51,749 bases of DNA, from contig JAGXGS010000093.1 of NCBI GenBank assembly GCA_024636585.1, positions 1 to 51,749 of the forward strand, in the 5' to 3' direction. Positions 24,975 to 32,533 of the stretch are shown in pieces. Below the pieces are notes generated by a model that was not told where the DNA came from, ran no database searches, and saw only the letters and a list, made by a program, of their open reading frames with translations. The position numbers and the translations under genes were made by a program. Source of the stretch: Thiogranum sp. (GTDB taxonomy: Bacteria; Pseudomonadota; Gammaproteobacteria; DSM-19610). Within the stretch, counting starts at the first letter, position 1, and each line of letters starts with the position of its first letter.

Positions 24975-25051
24975 GTAAATGCCTGCAGGCGAATGCCGGA
25001 GCCAATTCACAGAACCGCTCCCGCAGATGACCTACCATCTCTGCTCAACAA

Positions 25052-26014
25052 ATGACAAGAATCTACAGAGTGCCTGCTTGTATGAATGATGTTAAATCAG
25101 ACCTGGAATCGGGCACCGGTCAACGCGGTCTCGCCGAGACCATCATTGAGTCGACGCACCAGGCGGTCGTGGTAATGGACAAACACCGGCGCCGCGTTAT
25201 CTATGCCAATCCGGCATTTGTCACCATCACCGGCTACACCATCGATGAGATCACCGGCAAATCGCTTGCCCACTTCCGATCCGAACGGCATAACAACGCG
25301 TTCTACAAGCAAATATGGAATTCACTGGAAGAAAAAGGACAGTGGTCCGGTGAAATCTGGGGACGCCGCAAGAACGGCGAGGAATACCCTACCCTGCACA
25401 CCATCAGTCCGATCTTCGACAGCAGGTTCGGGCGTGTCAGGTACTACGTGTCTATATTCAGTGACATCACCGCAATCAAGCGGCAACAGTCCAGCCTCGG
25501 CGACCTGGCTTACCAGGATCCGCTGACCGGCCTGCCGAATCGGCTGTTGCTGGTCGACCGTCTGCAGCATGCACTGCGCACGCATACCCGTAATAATACT
25601 CAGCTGGCGGTTATGTTTCTGGATCTCGATAATTTCAAGACAATCAACGACACGCTGGGACATGCAGCCGGCGATCAGCTTCTGCAGGCAGTCGCCGGAC
25701 GCCTTCAGACGATACTGCGTACTGAAGACACTGTCGCCAGACTGGGCGGTGACGAATTCGTGATCGTGGCGGAATCCTGTCCCTCGCGGCGCGGCATTAT
25801 CCGGATCGCCGAGAAAGCCCTGCAGACGATCACCGAGCCATTGCGCATCGCTGATCAGGATGTTGCTGTCCAGGCCAGTATCGGCATTGCGGTTTTCCCG
25901 GATGATGGCAAGGATGTCGATGCAATCCTTCAGGCCGCCGACCAGGCCATGTATCAGGCTAAAATCACTGAAGGCAGCAGCTACTGTTTTTATACGAGTC
26001 GCAGTAAAAGCTGA
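25052..26014 (+). CDS. PAS-GGDEF diguanylate cyclase
   Basis: A 320-residue protein that should make cyclic di-GMP from two GTP. A PAS domain with PAC occupies residues 26-145 (YANPAFVTITGYTIDEITGK and VSIFSDITAIKRQQ). The GGDEF domain follows (DPLTGLPNRLLLVDRL; FLDLDNFKTINDTLGHAAGD) with an intact GGDEF motif at 232-236. The inhibitory I-site RTED is five residues before it, so the enzyme should be active and product-inhibited. There is no membrane segment or EAL domain. A second in-frame ATG at 25082 is possible; neither start has a clear ribosome site. A sigma-54-like promoter lies upstream. C-di-GMP output may reach the pilus genes further right, but this is inference. Confidence 0.92.
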   Translation: MTRIYRVPACMNDVKSDLESGTGQRGLAETIIESTHQAVVVMDKHRRRVIYANPAFVTITGYTIDEITGKSLAHFRSERHNNAFYKQIWNSLEEKGQWSGEIWGRRKNGEEYPTLHTISPIFDSRFGRVRYYVSIFSDITAIKRQQSSLGDLAYQDPLTGLPNRLLLVDRLQHALRTHTRNNTQLAVMFLDLDNFKTINDTLGHAAGDQLLQAVAGRLQTILRTEDTVARLGGDEFVIVAESCPSRRGIIRIAEKALQTITEPLRIADQDVAVQASIGIAVFPDDGKDVDAILQAADQAMYQAKITEGSSYCFYTSRSKS

Positions 26015-26132
26015 ACCCGCATGGGAAGAAAAAAGGCTTATACTATAGCGAGCTAAACAAAATCAATTGCTGTTATACAGGGGAAAAGCCAATGCGTGGG
26101 GCCAAATCGCTACGTTATTTTCGGGACAGGTC

Positions 26133-28433
26133 ATGTACGAGCCGTTTTACAACCTGACTACTGACGCTTTCCGACTCACTCCTGATCCGAGCTTTTGTTT
26201 TGCTCACGCGAGCCACGTTCAGGCACACGCCTACCTGGAATATGCGCTCAAGCTCGGCGAAGGCTTCATCATGATCACCGGCCGCCCCGGCACCGGCAAG
26301 ACCACTCTCATCGAGGCGTTCATAAACCAGATTGACCGGGAAAGCGTAGTCGCCGAGAGTATTGCCGCATACAGTCTCGAAGCAACCGAGTTATTGCGTG
26401 CCGTGGCGTACGCTTACGGCATTGATGCTGAAGGTCTCGACAAGGCAACCCTGCGGCGACGCATCCAGCAGTTTTTCACCGCGCATGCGCAGGCCGGACG
26501 TCGCGGACTGCTGGTGATCGATGAGGCACAGGGCCTTTCGCATGCGGCTATCGAAGAGTTGCGCCTGCTGTCGGATCTGCGCTTGGGGTCGCGCCCGTTG
26601 CTGCAACTGTTTCTGGTTGGGCAGGATTCATTGCGCGACGTCATGCGCGCACCCGAAATAGAACAGTTCCAGCAGCGGGTGGTGGGCACCTGCCGGCTCG
26701 AGCCGCTGGATCTGCAGGACACCAGGGGCTACATAGAATACCGCCTGCGCCGCGCCGGCTGGAGCGGCGATCCACAGATTACCGGGCGCGCTGTCGTCGC
26801 TGTTCATGAACACAGCCACGGGGTACCGCGGCATATCAACAAGATTGCAACACGTTTACTGCTGCATGGATTCATGGAGCAGAAGCACGAACTCGATGAA
26901 CGCGACGTGCTGCTGATTGCCGCTGAATTGCGCGATGAGCAATTGGGTCCGATGGAGGCTCAGGCCGTAGAACCCAGGGGCAAGTGGCCACCCAGGCCAG
27001 CGGATCACCGCATAGCCGACCCGCCCGCCAGTGCCGAAGATCCTGCGGATTTGTCCAGATCCCGCAGCGCAACGCCGCCAGACAACAAGACGCACCGCAG
27101 CGCTTCATTCGACCGGATGAGTCGCAACAACGAACCGGCCGCTGCGCGTAAGCCCGCACACCGCGAAGAAGCAAAGACAGGCGCGTGGCACCTGGGCCTG
27201 CCCAGGAAAGCGGCCGTGTTTGTAGCCGTGGTGCTGTCCACTGCCGCTTTGACCACCTGGTTCGACCGCGACAGCAATGACCACAGCGGTGTATTCGCAG
27301 TGTCTCCGGAATCGGCTGAGCCATTGGCTGCACGGCCCGACACTCGGGAGGCTCCCGCGTCGCAGGTTTTTCAGATATGGCGAAATGAACCGATGCCGAA
27401 TCTGATCGAACCCCGTAGCAACACGGGTGAACCTCAGTCGCCCGCTCCGGAACCGGCGGAAACATCACTTGCCAGGGCAGAGATGCCACGCGCTGCGTCT
27501 AGTCGAACCGATAGCGCTACCGATGCGAATCGACCCGCAGACATCGAAGCGGCCGATGAGGCGGCGGATGCGCTGGCCGGAAAGCGCGATGCGCCGCGCG
27601 AGCCAGTCGACCAAAAATTGGCCCGGGCACCTGCCGAGGCTTCGGCTGATAACGCCGAAGTTGCACCGGTGAGGCCGCCGGAGAATGCGGGCAAAGTTGA
27701 ACAGGAAAAGCTCGCATCGCAAGAAGATGTCATGACAGAACAGCCTGAAATGCCGTCGAAACGCGCGACCAGGGAACTCGCGGCCCTGACGCCGATCGCG
27801 GAGCCACAAAAGCCGTCGCCGGAAACCCGGGCGGAAGTCCAGTCAGGATCAAAAGCAGAACCAACGGCGGAACCGGAGGCAGTGACAGATTCTCCAGATC
27901 CAGCCGCGGAAGCCCCGGAAGCCGCCGTGGCCGCCGAGGCTGCCGCAATCAAACAAAGCCAGGAAATTGAAAAATTGCTGGACCTCGCCGAGCGGGCACT
28001 GCAACAGGATCGCCTGCTCATTCCAGCCGATAACAACGCCCATGATTACTATCAGCAGGTGCTGGCGCTGGATGCGGACAGCACCGCCGCCCGTACCGGT
28101 CTCGAGCAGATTGTGCGGCGCTACGCGTTCTTCGCTGAACGCGCACTCGATCAACATGACGAAGCAAAGACCCGGCTGTACATTGAACGCGGCCTGCGAG
28201 TTCAACCGGGAAACGCGCAGCTCCTTGCACTGCAGAAAGACCTGAACATCTGGCTGGCGAAACTCGAAGCCGAAGCACAGAAGCCGGTCGCCGCACCATT
28301 GCCGCCGCCATCGCCACAGAAGGTCAGCGAGCCACCCGCGCAGAAACCCGAGACGTTTATTTCGGTGCTGAGAACGTTCCTGGGCGTGGATCGAACTGCA
28401 GAGGCGGACAAAGATAACGGACCAGGTGAATGA
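26133..28433 (+). CDS. ExeA/MshM-like AAA ATPase with long periplasmic tail
   Basis: A 766-residue protein. Residues 1-280 form an ExeA-type ATPase: the signature YEPFYNLTTDAFRLTPDPSF, Walker A GRPGTGKT (50-57), Walker B LLVIDEAQ (about 127-133), and the HGVPRHINKIATRLLLHGF sensor region. A membrane helix lies near 358-377 (VFVAVVLSTAALTTW). About 230 residues of Pro/Ala/Glu-rich low-complexity sequence follow, then a helical TPR-like region at about 610-720 (HDYYQQVLALDADSTAARTGL). ExeA-family ATPases help assemble secretin or pilus complexes through the peptidoglycan, here probably with the tail in the periplasm instead of a peptidoglycan-binding domain. ATG 26133 starts the family signature. 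It stands alone, although a pilus operon is 7 kb away. Confidence 0.85.
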   Translation: MYEPFYNLTTDAFRLTPDPSFCFAHASHVQAHAYLEYALKLGEGFIMITGRPGTGKTTLIEAFINQIDRESVVAESIAAYSLEATELLRAVAYAYGIDAEGLDKATLRRRIQQFFTAHAQAGRRGLLVIDEAQGLSHAAIEELRLLSDLRLGSRPLLQLFLVGQDSLRDVMRAPEIEQFQQRVVGTCRLEPLDLQDTRGYIEYRLRRAGWSGDPQITGRAVVAVHEHSHGVPRHINKIATRLLLHGFMEQKHELDERDVLLIAAELRDEQLGPMEAQAVEPRGKWPPRPADHRIADPPASAEDPADLSRSRSATPPDNKTHRSASFDRMSRNNEPAAARKPAHREEAKTGAWHLGLPRKAAVFVAVVLSTAALTTWFDRDSNDHSGVFAVSPESAEPLAARPDTREAPASQVFQIWRNEPMPNLIEPRSNTGEPQSPAPEPAETSLARAEMPRAASSRTDSATDANRPADIEAADEAADALAGKRDAPREPVDQKLARAPAEASADNAEVAPVRPPENAGKVEQEKLASQEDVMTEQPEMPSKRATRELAALTPIAEPQKPSPETRAEVQSGSKAEPTAEPEAVTDSPDPAAEAPEAAVAAEAAAIKQSQEIEKLLDLAERALQQDRLLIPADNNAHDYYQQVLALDADSTAARTGLEQIVRRYAFFAERALDQHDEAKTRLYIERGLRVQPGNAQLLALQKDLNIWLAKLEAEAQKPVAAPLPPPSPQKVSEPPAQKPETFISVLRTFLGVDRTAEADKDNGPGE

Positions 28434-28485
28434 GGAATCTCGGCACAACGCAGCGACTGCCAAAAATGTGCTTTAGTGTTTCACA

Positions 28486-30573
28486 TTAACCAATCTCGCC
28501 GCGCACCGCTGCCAGCAGCAATTCCAGTGAACCATCCTTGCTGAGGAACAGCGTGGCGCCCGCCTTTCGCATCTGGTCTCCCGCGCCCACCTGATCATGC
28601 ATGGACAGGCCAATGATCCGGATCCAGGGCATTTCCGCGCCGATGCGCCGGGTCGCTTCGACGCCGTCCATCACCGGCATTGTCACGTCCATAACAACTA
28701 CCTGGGGCCGATGAAGGCGGGCCAGTTCCAGCGCCTCGGCACCGTTGCTGGCCTGAGCGATCACCTCGATATCGGCTTCTTCCTTGAGCAGTGCCGCAAG
28801 ACCCTCGCGCATCACTTTGAAGTCATCCGCCAGCAGCACGCGGATCGCTTCGCCATCGCGCCGGGTTAATGCCTTTTCTCTGATGATCGGCTGATCGGCC
28901 AGGTCTTCGGCGCGCCGACGCTTTTGGGCGTCCGGAGTCGATACGATTTCCGCAACCAGCGTAATGCAGGTGCCCTGACCCGGGTTGCTGTCAATCTGCA
29001 TCCGGCCACCGAGCAGATCAAGCCGTTCGCGAATGCTGAACAGGCCGAAACCGCCCACTATCTGCCGATCGATGCTACTGGCATCGAATCCCCCGCCTTC
29101 ATCCCTGACCTCGAGAAACAGTTCGTTCCCAGCCTGCCATACCTGGATATGCGCGGCACCGACACCGGCATGTTTCTGTACGTTCAGCAGCAGTTCCCGC
29201 ACCGCCTGAAACAGGAACGAGCTCACCGTCTGGGGCAGATCGCAGGCCAGATCGTCCGCCGTAACCGTCAGTGCAAAATCATGTTTGTCCCGCATCTGGG
29301 AAACCAGCCAGTGCAGCGCAGGTACCAGCCCGCTCTGGTACAGCACCGTTGGGCTCAGTTCGTGACAGAGCGACCGTGAACTGCTGATGCACTCGTCGAT
29401 CAGTTCGCTGAGTTGCTCGGTGGCGACAGCGATGTCGGGATTATCCTGGGCCCTGGCGCGGATGACGCGGGTGCTGAGCTGCGCACCTACCAGCAACTGC
29501 TGCAGGCCGTCGTGCAGCACCTGCGCCATGCGCCGGCGCTCGCTTTCCTCGGCCTGAGTCAGTTGCAGGGTCACCGCCTGAAGCTGGGTGGCCCGCTGCT
29601 CGGCCTGAAAAGTCCGCTCCCTGACCTGCCGTTCCAGGTCTTCCATCAACTGCTCAAGTTGCTGACTGGTGCGCTTGCGTTCGGTGATATCGACACAGGC
29701 TCCGATCAGTCCCAGAAACACCCCCTTATCGGACCGGCGCGGGCTCACGAATGATTCTATCCACCGCCACTGCCCATCGGCATGACGGACCCGCAGTTCC
29801 GTATGAAATGACTTCTGTTCGCGCAGACCGGCCTGGAACTGCGACAGATAGAATTCACCATCATCAGGATGCAGAATCGATTCCCAGCGACCGTCGCAGG
29901 TCCAGCCCCTGTCCCTGCCGAAGTAGGTGCGGAAGGTCCGGTTGACGAACAGCTGCCGGCCCTGCGGATCATGCACAGTCACCATCAGCGGCAGGCCATC
30001 AGCCATGCTACGGAACCGCGCTTCGCTCTCGCGCAGAAGCTCTTCGGCCTGTTTCTTTTCGGTCACGTCAAGCTCGACACCGATGGTACGAACCGGCTGA
30101 CGCGCTTCGCCCTCGCCCAGGAAAACCGTCTGAGAACATTCGCTGATCCAGCGCACCGAATCATCGGGGCAGATAATCCGGTACTCGGAACTGAGACTGC
30201 CATCACTGTTCGGGCTCCGGGCGCGCTGGAGCGCCGCCAGGTACGCTTCCCGATCCTCACTGTGCACAGCTTTCAACACTTCTGCCGCATCCGGTTCCCT
30301 GTCCTCCAGCCAGTTACGCATGCGGTACATCTCAGGCGACCAGTGCAGCGTACCGGTCAGATGATTATGGTCGGTTAATCCGAAGCCGAAAATCCGTTGC
30401 GCCTGGCGGAGCCGTTCTTCGCTCAGGCGCAGCGCCTGTTCGACTTCCCTGAGACGCAAAACAAAAGCACCGCGCTTACCGACCACCGCATCGATCTGAT
30501 CGTTTTGCAGAGCATCGACAATCGCCTCGGCCTGCTCCATGCGGGTACGCTGGTCTCGAGTATCATCAGCCAT
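28486..30573 (-). CDS. PAS-PAS hybrid histidine kinase (HisKA_3) with C-terminal receiver
   Basis: A 695-residue soluble kinase. Two PAS/PAC units occupy about residues 60-175 and 185-300, ending in VTEKKQAEELL and DITERKRTSQQL. A coiled coil leads to a NarX-type dimerisation domain with phosphoacceptor His354 (MAQVLHDGLQQLLVGAQ). The ATPase domain has VRELLLNVQKHAG and DEGGGF. A NarL-type receiver ends the protein with Asp near residue 630 (VVVMDVTMPVMDG). There is no HTH, so output must pass to a partner. It starts 5 bases after kaiB and is last in the kaiC-kaiB operon. It is a paralogue of the kinase at 32534-34894. Confidence 0.92.
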   Translation of the reverse strand: MADDTRDQRTRMEQAEAIVDALQNDQIDAVVGKRGAFVLRLREVEQALRLSEERLRQAQRIFGFGLTDHNHLTGTLHWSPEMYRMRNWLEDREPDAAEVLKAVHSEDREAYLAALQRARSPNSDGSLSSEYRIICPDDSVRWISECSQTVFLGEGEARQPVRTIGVELDVTEKKQAEELLRESEARFRSMADGLPLMVTVHDPQGRQLFVNRTFRTYFGRDRGWTCDGRWESILHPDDGEFYLSQFQAGLREQKSFHTELRVRHADGQWRWIESFVSPRRSDKGVFLGLIGACVDITERKRTSQQLEQLMEDLERQVRERTFQAEQRATQLQAVTLQLTQAEESERRRMAQVLHDGLQQLLVGAQLSTRVIRARAQDNPDIAVATEQLSELIDECISSSRSLCHELSPTVLYQSGLVPALHWLVSQMRDKHDFALTVTADDLACDLPQTVSSFLFQAVRELLLNVQKHAGVGAAHIQVWQAGNELFLEVRDEGGGFDASSIDRQIVGGFGLFSIRERLDLLGGRMQIDSNPGQGTCITLVAEIVSTPDAQKRRRAEDLADQPIIREKALTRRDGEAIRVLLADDFKVMREGLAALLKEEADIEVIAQASNGAEALELARLHRPQVVVMDVTMPVMDGVEATRRIGAEMPWIRIIGLSMHDQVGAGDQMRKAGATLFLSKDGSLELLLAAVRGEIG

Positions 30574-30578
30574 GGCAT

Positions 30579-30911
30579 CTAGCCCTGAATCCCGAGCGCA
30601 GCTCGGACGCCGGCCGTATCGCTGAGATCCCCGATGATTGAAATAACCCGGCCATCATGATCGGCGATCAGCGTAGGTGTCACCAGCACACCGTGGTTCA
30701 CCGCCGCCGTGAAATCATCGAGCACATCGATAACCTCGACGCGGCAGCGTCCCCGCAAACTGCTTTCACACAGGATAAAAAGATTATTGCGTGCGGCGCG
30801 CGAATTGAATTCATTACCGGCGACAAACAGTGTGAAGGTATATTCCGCAACCGCGTAAGCCGGATGTGCAGACGACTCGGCCATGTTTATCCGATGCTCG
30901 TTGTCACTCAC
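30579..30911 (-). CDS. kaiB: KaiB-like protein
   Basis: A 110-residue KaiB-family protein with a thioredoxin-like fold. It shows YTFTLFVAGNEFNSRAARNNL, an RCRVEVIDVLDDFTAAVNHGVLVTPTLIAD core with the TPTL segment, and a short C-terminal end, DLSDTAGVRAALG. In cyanobacteria KaiB binds phosphorylated KaiC and switches fold; here it could modulate KaiC in a non-circadian or hourglass timer. The N-terminus is about 20 residues longer than in the cyanobacterial protein. Its ATG overlaps the kaiC stop as ATGA, and the downstream kinase starts 5 bases after its stop. No kaiA is present. Confidence 0.9.
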   Translation of the reverse strand: MSDNEHRINMAESSAHPAYAVAEYTFTLFVAGNEFNSRAARNNLFILCESSLRGRCRVEVIDVLDDFTAAVNHGVLVTPTLIADHDGRVISIIGDLSDTAGVRAALGIQG

Positions 30912-32383
30912 AATCCACCCCCTTCCTGCAGCCTCTCCGGGCCGTCCGGCACGGTCGCGATAAAAAATCCCTGTCCGGTTATTCTCATATTGTGATAAGC
31001 CATGGAATGATTCGAACCACGCGACTTTATAACCAGCAATCGACGCTGTACCTCAGTGCCCTGATCGGCATACTGCAGGCTCACCAGCGTATCCACCAGT
31101 GAACTGATCCCCTGCCCGCTGAGATCGTTGACGCTGGATCGCTGCTCAGTCTGATTAGTCAGCAGACAGGTCACGCTTCGTTGTTTGCACGCGGTCAGCA
31201 GGCGAACCAGGAAATCAAAGGCGGCCTTTGGTGAGCCCATACGTTGGCAGGCAGAGATCGCGTCCACCACCACATGCGCGGGATCGTCAGCCACGATTGC
31301 ATCGAGCATCCGCAACAGGTGCTGTTCCACACCACTGGATTCTGGCAGGGCTGTCAGCACCTTCAGGGTCCCGGCTTCAAGATCCGGGCGCAGATCGATT
31401 CCGACATTCAGGGTGTTCTCGATCAGAGACAGGGTGGATTCTTCGAAGCTGACATAAAGCACCTTTTCTCCACGTTCAGCGGCTGCGCGAGCGAAGGTGC
31501 AGGCCAGCAGGGTCTTGCCGGCACCGCTGGGACCCGCCAGCAACACACAGGAAGCGCGGCGATAGCCACCGCCGAGAATACGATCCAGCGTTGCATGGCC
31601 GCTGGAGATGCGCTCGGCAGTGGCGATATCCGGCAGCGACACGGAGGAGACGGGCATGAAAACCATGCCCGCAGCGGACAGGATGTAGGGGTATTCATTG
31701 CTCAGGAAAGCGGAACCGCGATACTTGGTAATGCTCAGCCGCCGGGTTCGCACCTCACCGTCCATCCGCTGGTCGAGGCTGATCACGCAATCCGCCATGT
31801 AATCCAGAAAAGGATACAGTTGCTGGCGGTCGGTGTCGGCTTTAACGGTGATAATGGTAGTGAGCTCGCGGTCCCGAAGCCAGTTATGCAGCGTGTAAAG
31901 CTCCTCACGTTCGCGCGCCGGATCGCCGAAGATCCGCATCAACACATCGATCGCATCGAGTACGATCCGGTTAGCCCCCACCGTCTGCAGACTCCCTTCG
32001 ATGAGCGAAATCAGGCCACCGATATTGAAATCACCTGCTTTTATCGCCCCGTGCGGCACATTTGCATGGACGAGTTTCAGCGTGTTCTGCTGCTCCAGTT
32101 CCGCCAGATCCATGCCTGCAGCACCAGCGTTCGCCCGCAGATCCGCACTGCGTTCCTCAAAAGACACCAGCACGCCGGGCGCGCCCGCCTGGGCGCCACG
32201 GCAGAGGAATTCGGTCACCAGCATGGTCTTGCCCGAACCGGGGCCGCCGCTGAGCACTGTGATCCGGCCGGCGGGCAATCCCCCCATCAGAATTTCGTCC
32301 ATCCCGCGAATGGCGGTTGCGATTTTCGGAATAGGCACGACCTCCGCCCGGTTTCCAGGCAGCCCCTCCGTTTGCGTCCACAT
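30908..32383 (-). CDS. kaiC: KaiC-like double-domain ATPase/autokinase
   Basis: A 491-residue RecA-type protein with two KaiC domains. CI has Walker A GGPGSGKT (46-53) and catalytic Glu76-Glu77 (VSFEERS). CII has Walker A GPSGAGKT (284-291) and Glu314-Glu315 (VSFEEST). The CII phosphorylation site aligns as ISSLVDTLVSLQY with Ser427-Ser428, where Synechococcus has Ser431-Thr432. Downstream RRLLVIKSRGSNHS matches the conserved basic segment. KaiC is an ATPase and autokinase whose phosphorylation state sets timing or stress outputs. ATG 32383 lacks a close ribosome site; GGAGG is 14 bases upstream. It heads a kaiC-kaiB-kinase operon and follows another hybrid kinase after 150 bases. Confidence 0.93.
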   Translation of the reverse strand: MWTQTEGLPGNRAEVVPIPKIATAIRGMDEILMGGLPAGRITVLSGGPGSGKTMLVTEFLCRGAQAGAPGVLVSFEERSADLRANAGAAGMDLAELEQQNTLKLVHANVPHGAIKAGDFNIGGLISLIEGSLQTVGANRIVLDAIDVLMRIFGDPAREREELYTLHNWLRDRELTTIITVKADTDRQQLYPFLDYMADCVISLDQRMDGEVRTRRLSITKYRGSAFLSNEYPYILSAAGMVFMPVSSVSLPDIATAERISSGHATLDRILGGGYRRASCVLLAGPSGAGKTLLACTFARAAAERGEKVLYVSFEESTLSLIENTLNVGIDLRPDLEAGTLKVLTALPESSGVEQHLLRMLDAIVADDPAHVVVDAISACQRMGSPKAAFDFLVRLLTACKQRSVTCLLTNQTEQRSSVNDLSGQGISSLVDTLVSLQYADQGTEVQRRLLVIKSRGSNHSMAYHNMRITGQGFFIATVPDGPERLQEGGGL

Positions 32384-32533
32384 GATAGTTAAGAATGCCT
32401 CCGCTGTTTATTGCGGGCGCGGGAAATAGCTTCCCGTCCCGGGACCGTTAGATTTTTTTTTCGGTCCACGCGAAGTGTAGATCAGATTTGGAGGTGGCGC
32501 TTGCCCGTCCCCTGGGGACAGGTGGCCGGCTGA

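Noticed and set aside
24824-25030. 68-codon frame with an ATGA overlap after the MBL hydrolase
   Set aside because: The product is Arg/Ser-rich with no fold signature, it covers the sigma-54-like site at 24959, and overlap alone is not enough support.
32507-32519. Perfect palindrome GTCCCCTGGGGAC before kaiC
   Set aside because: It lies just before the end of the upstream kinase gene region with no T-tract on the coding strand and no second copy seen; it may be chance in GC-rich DNA.
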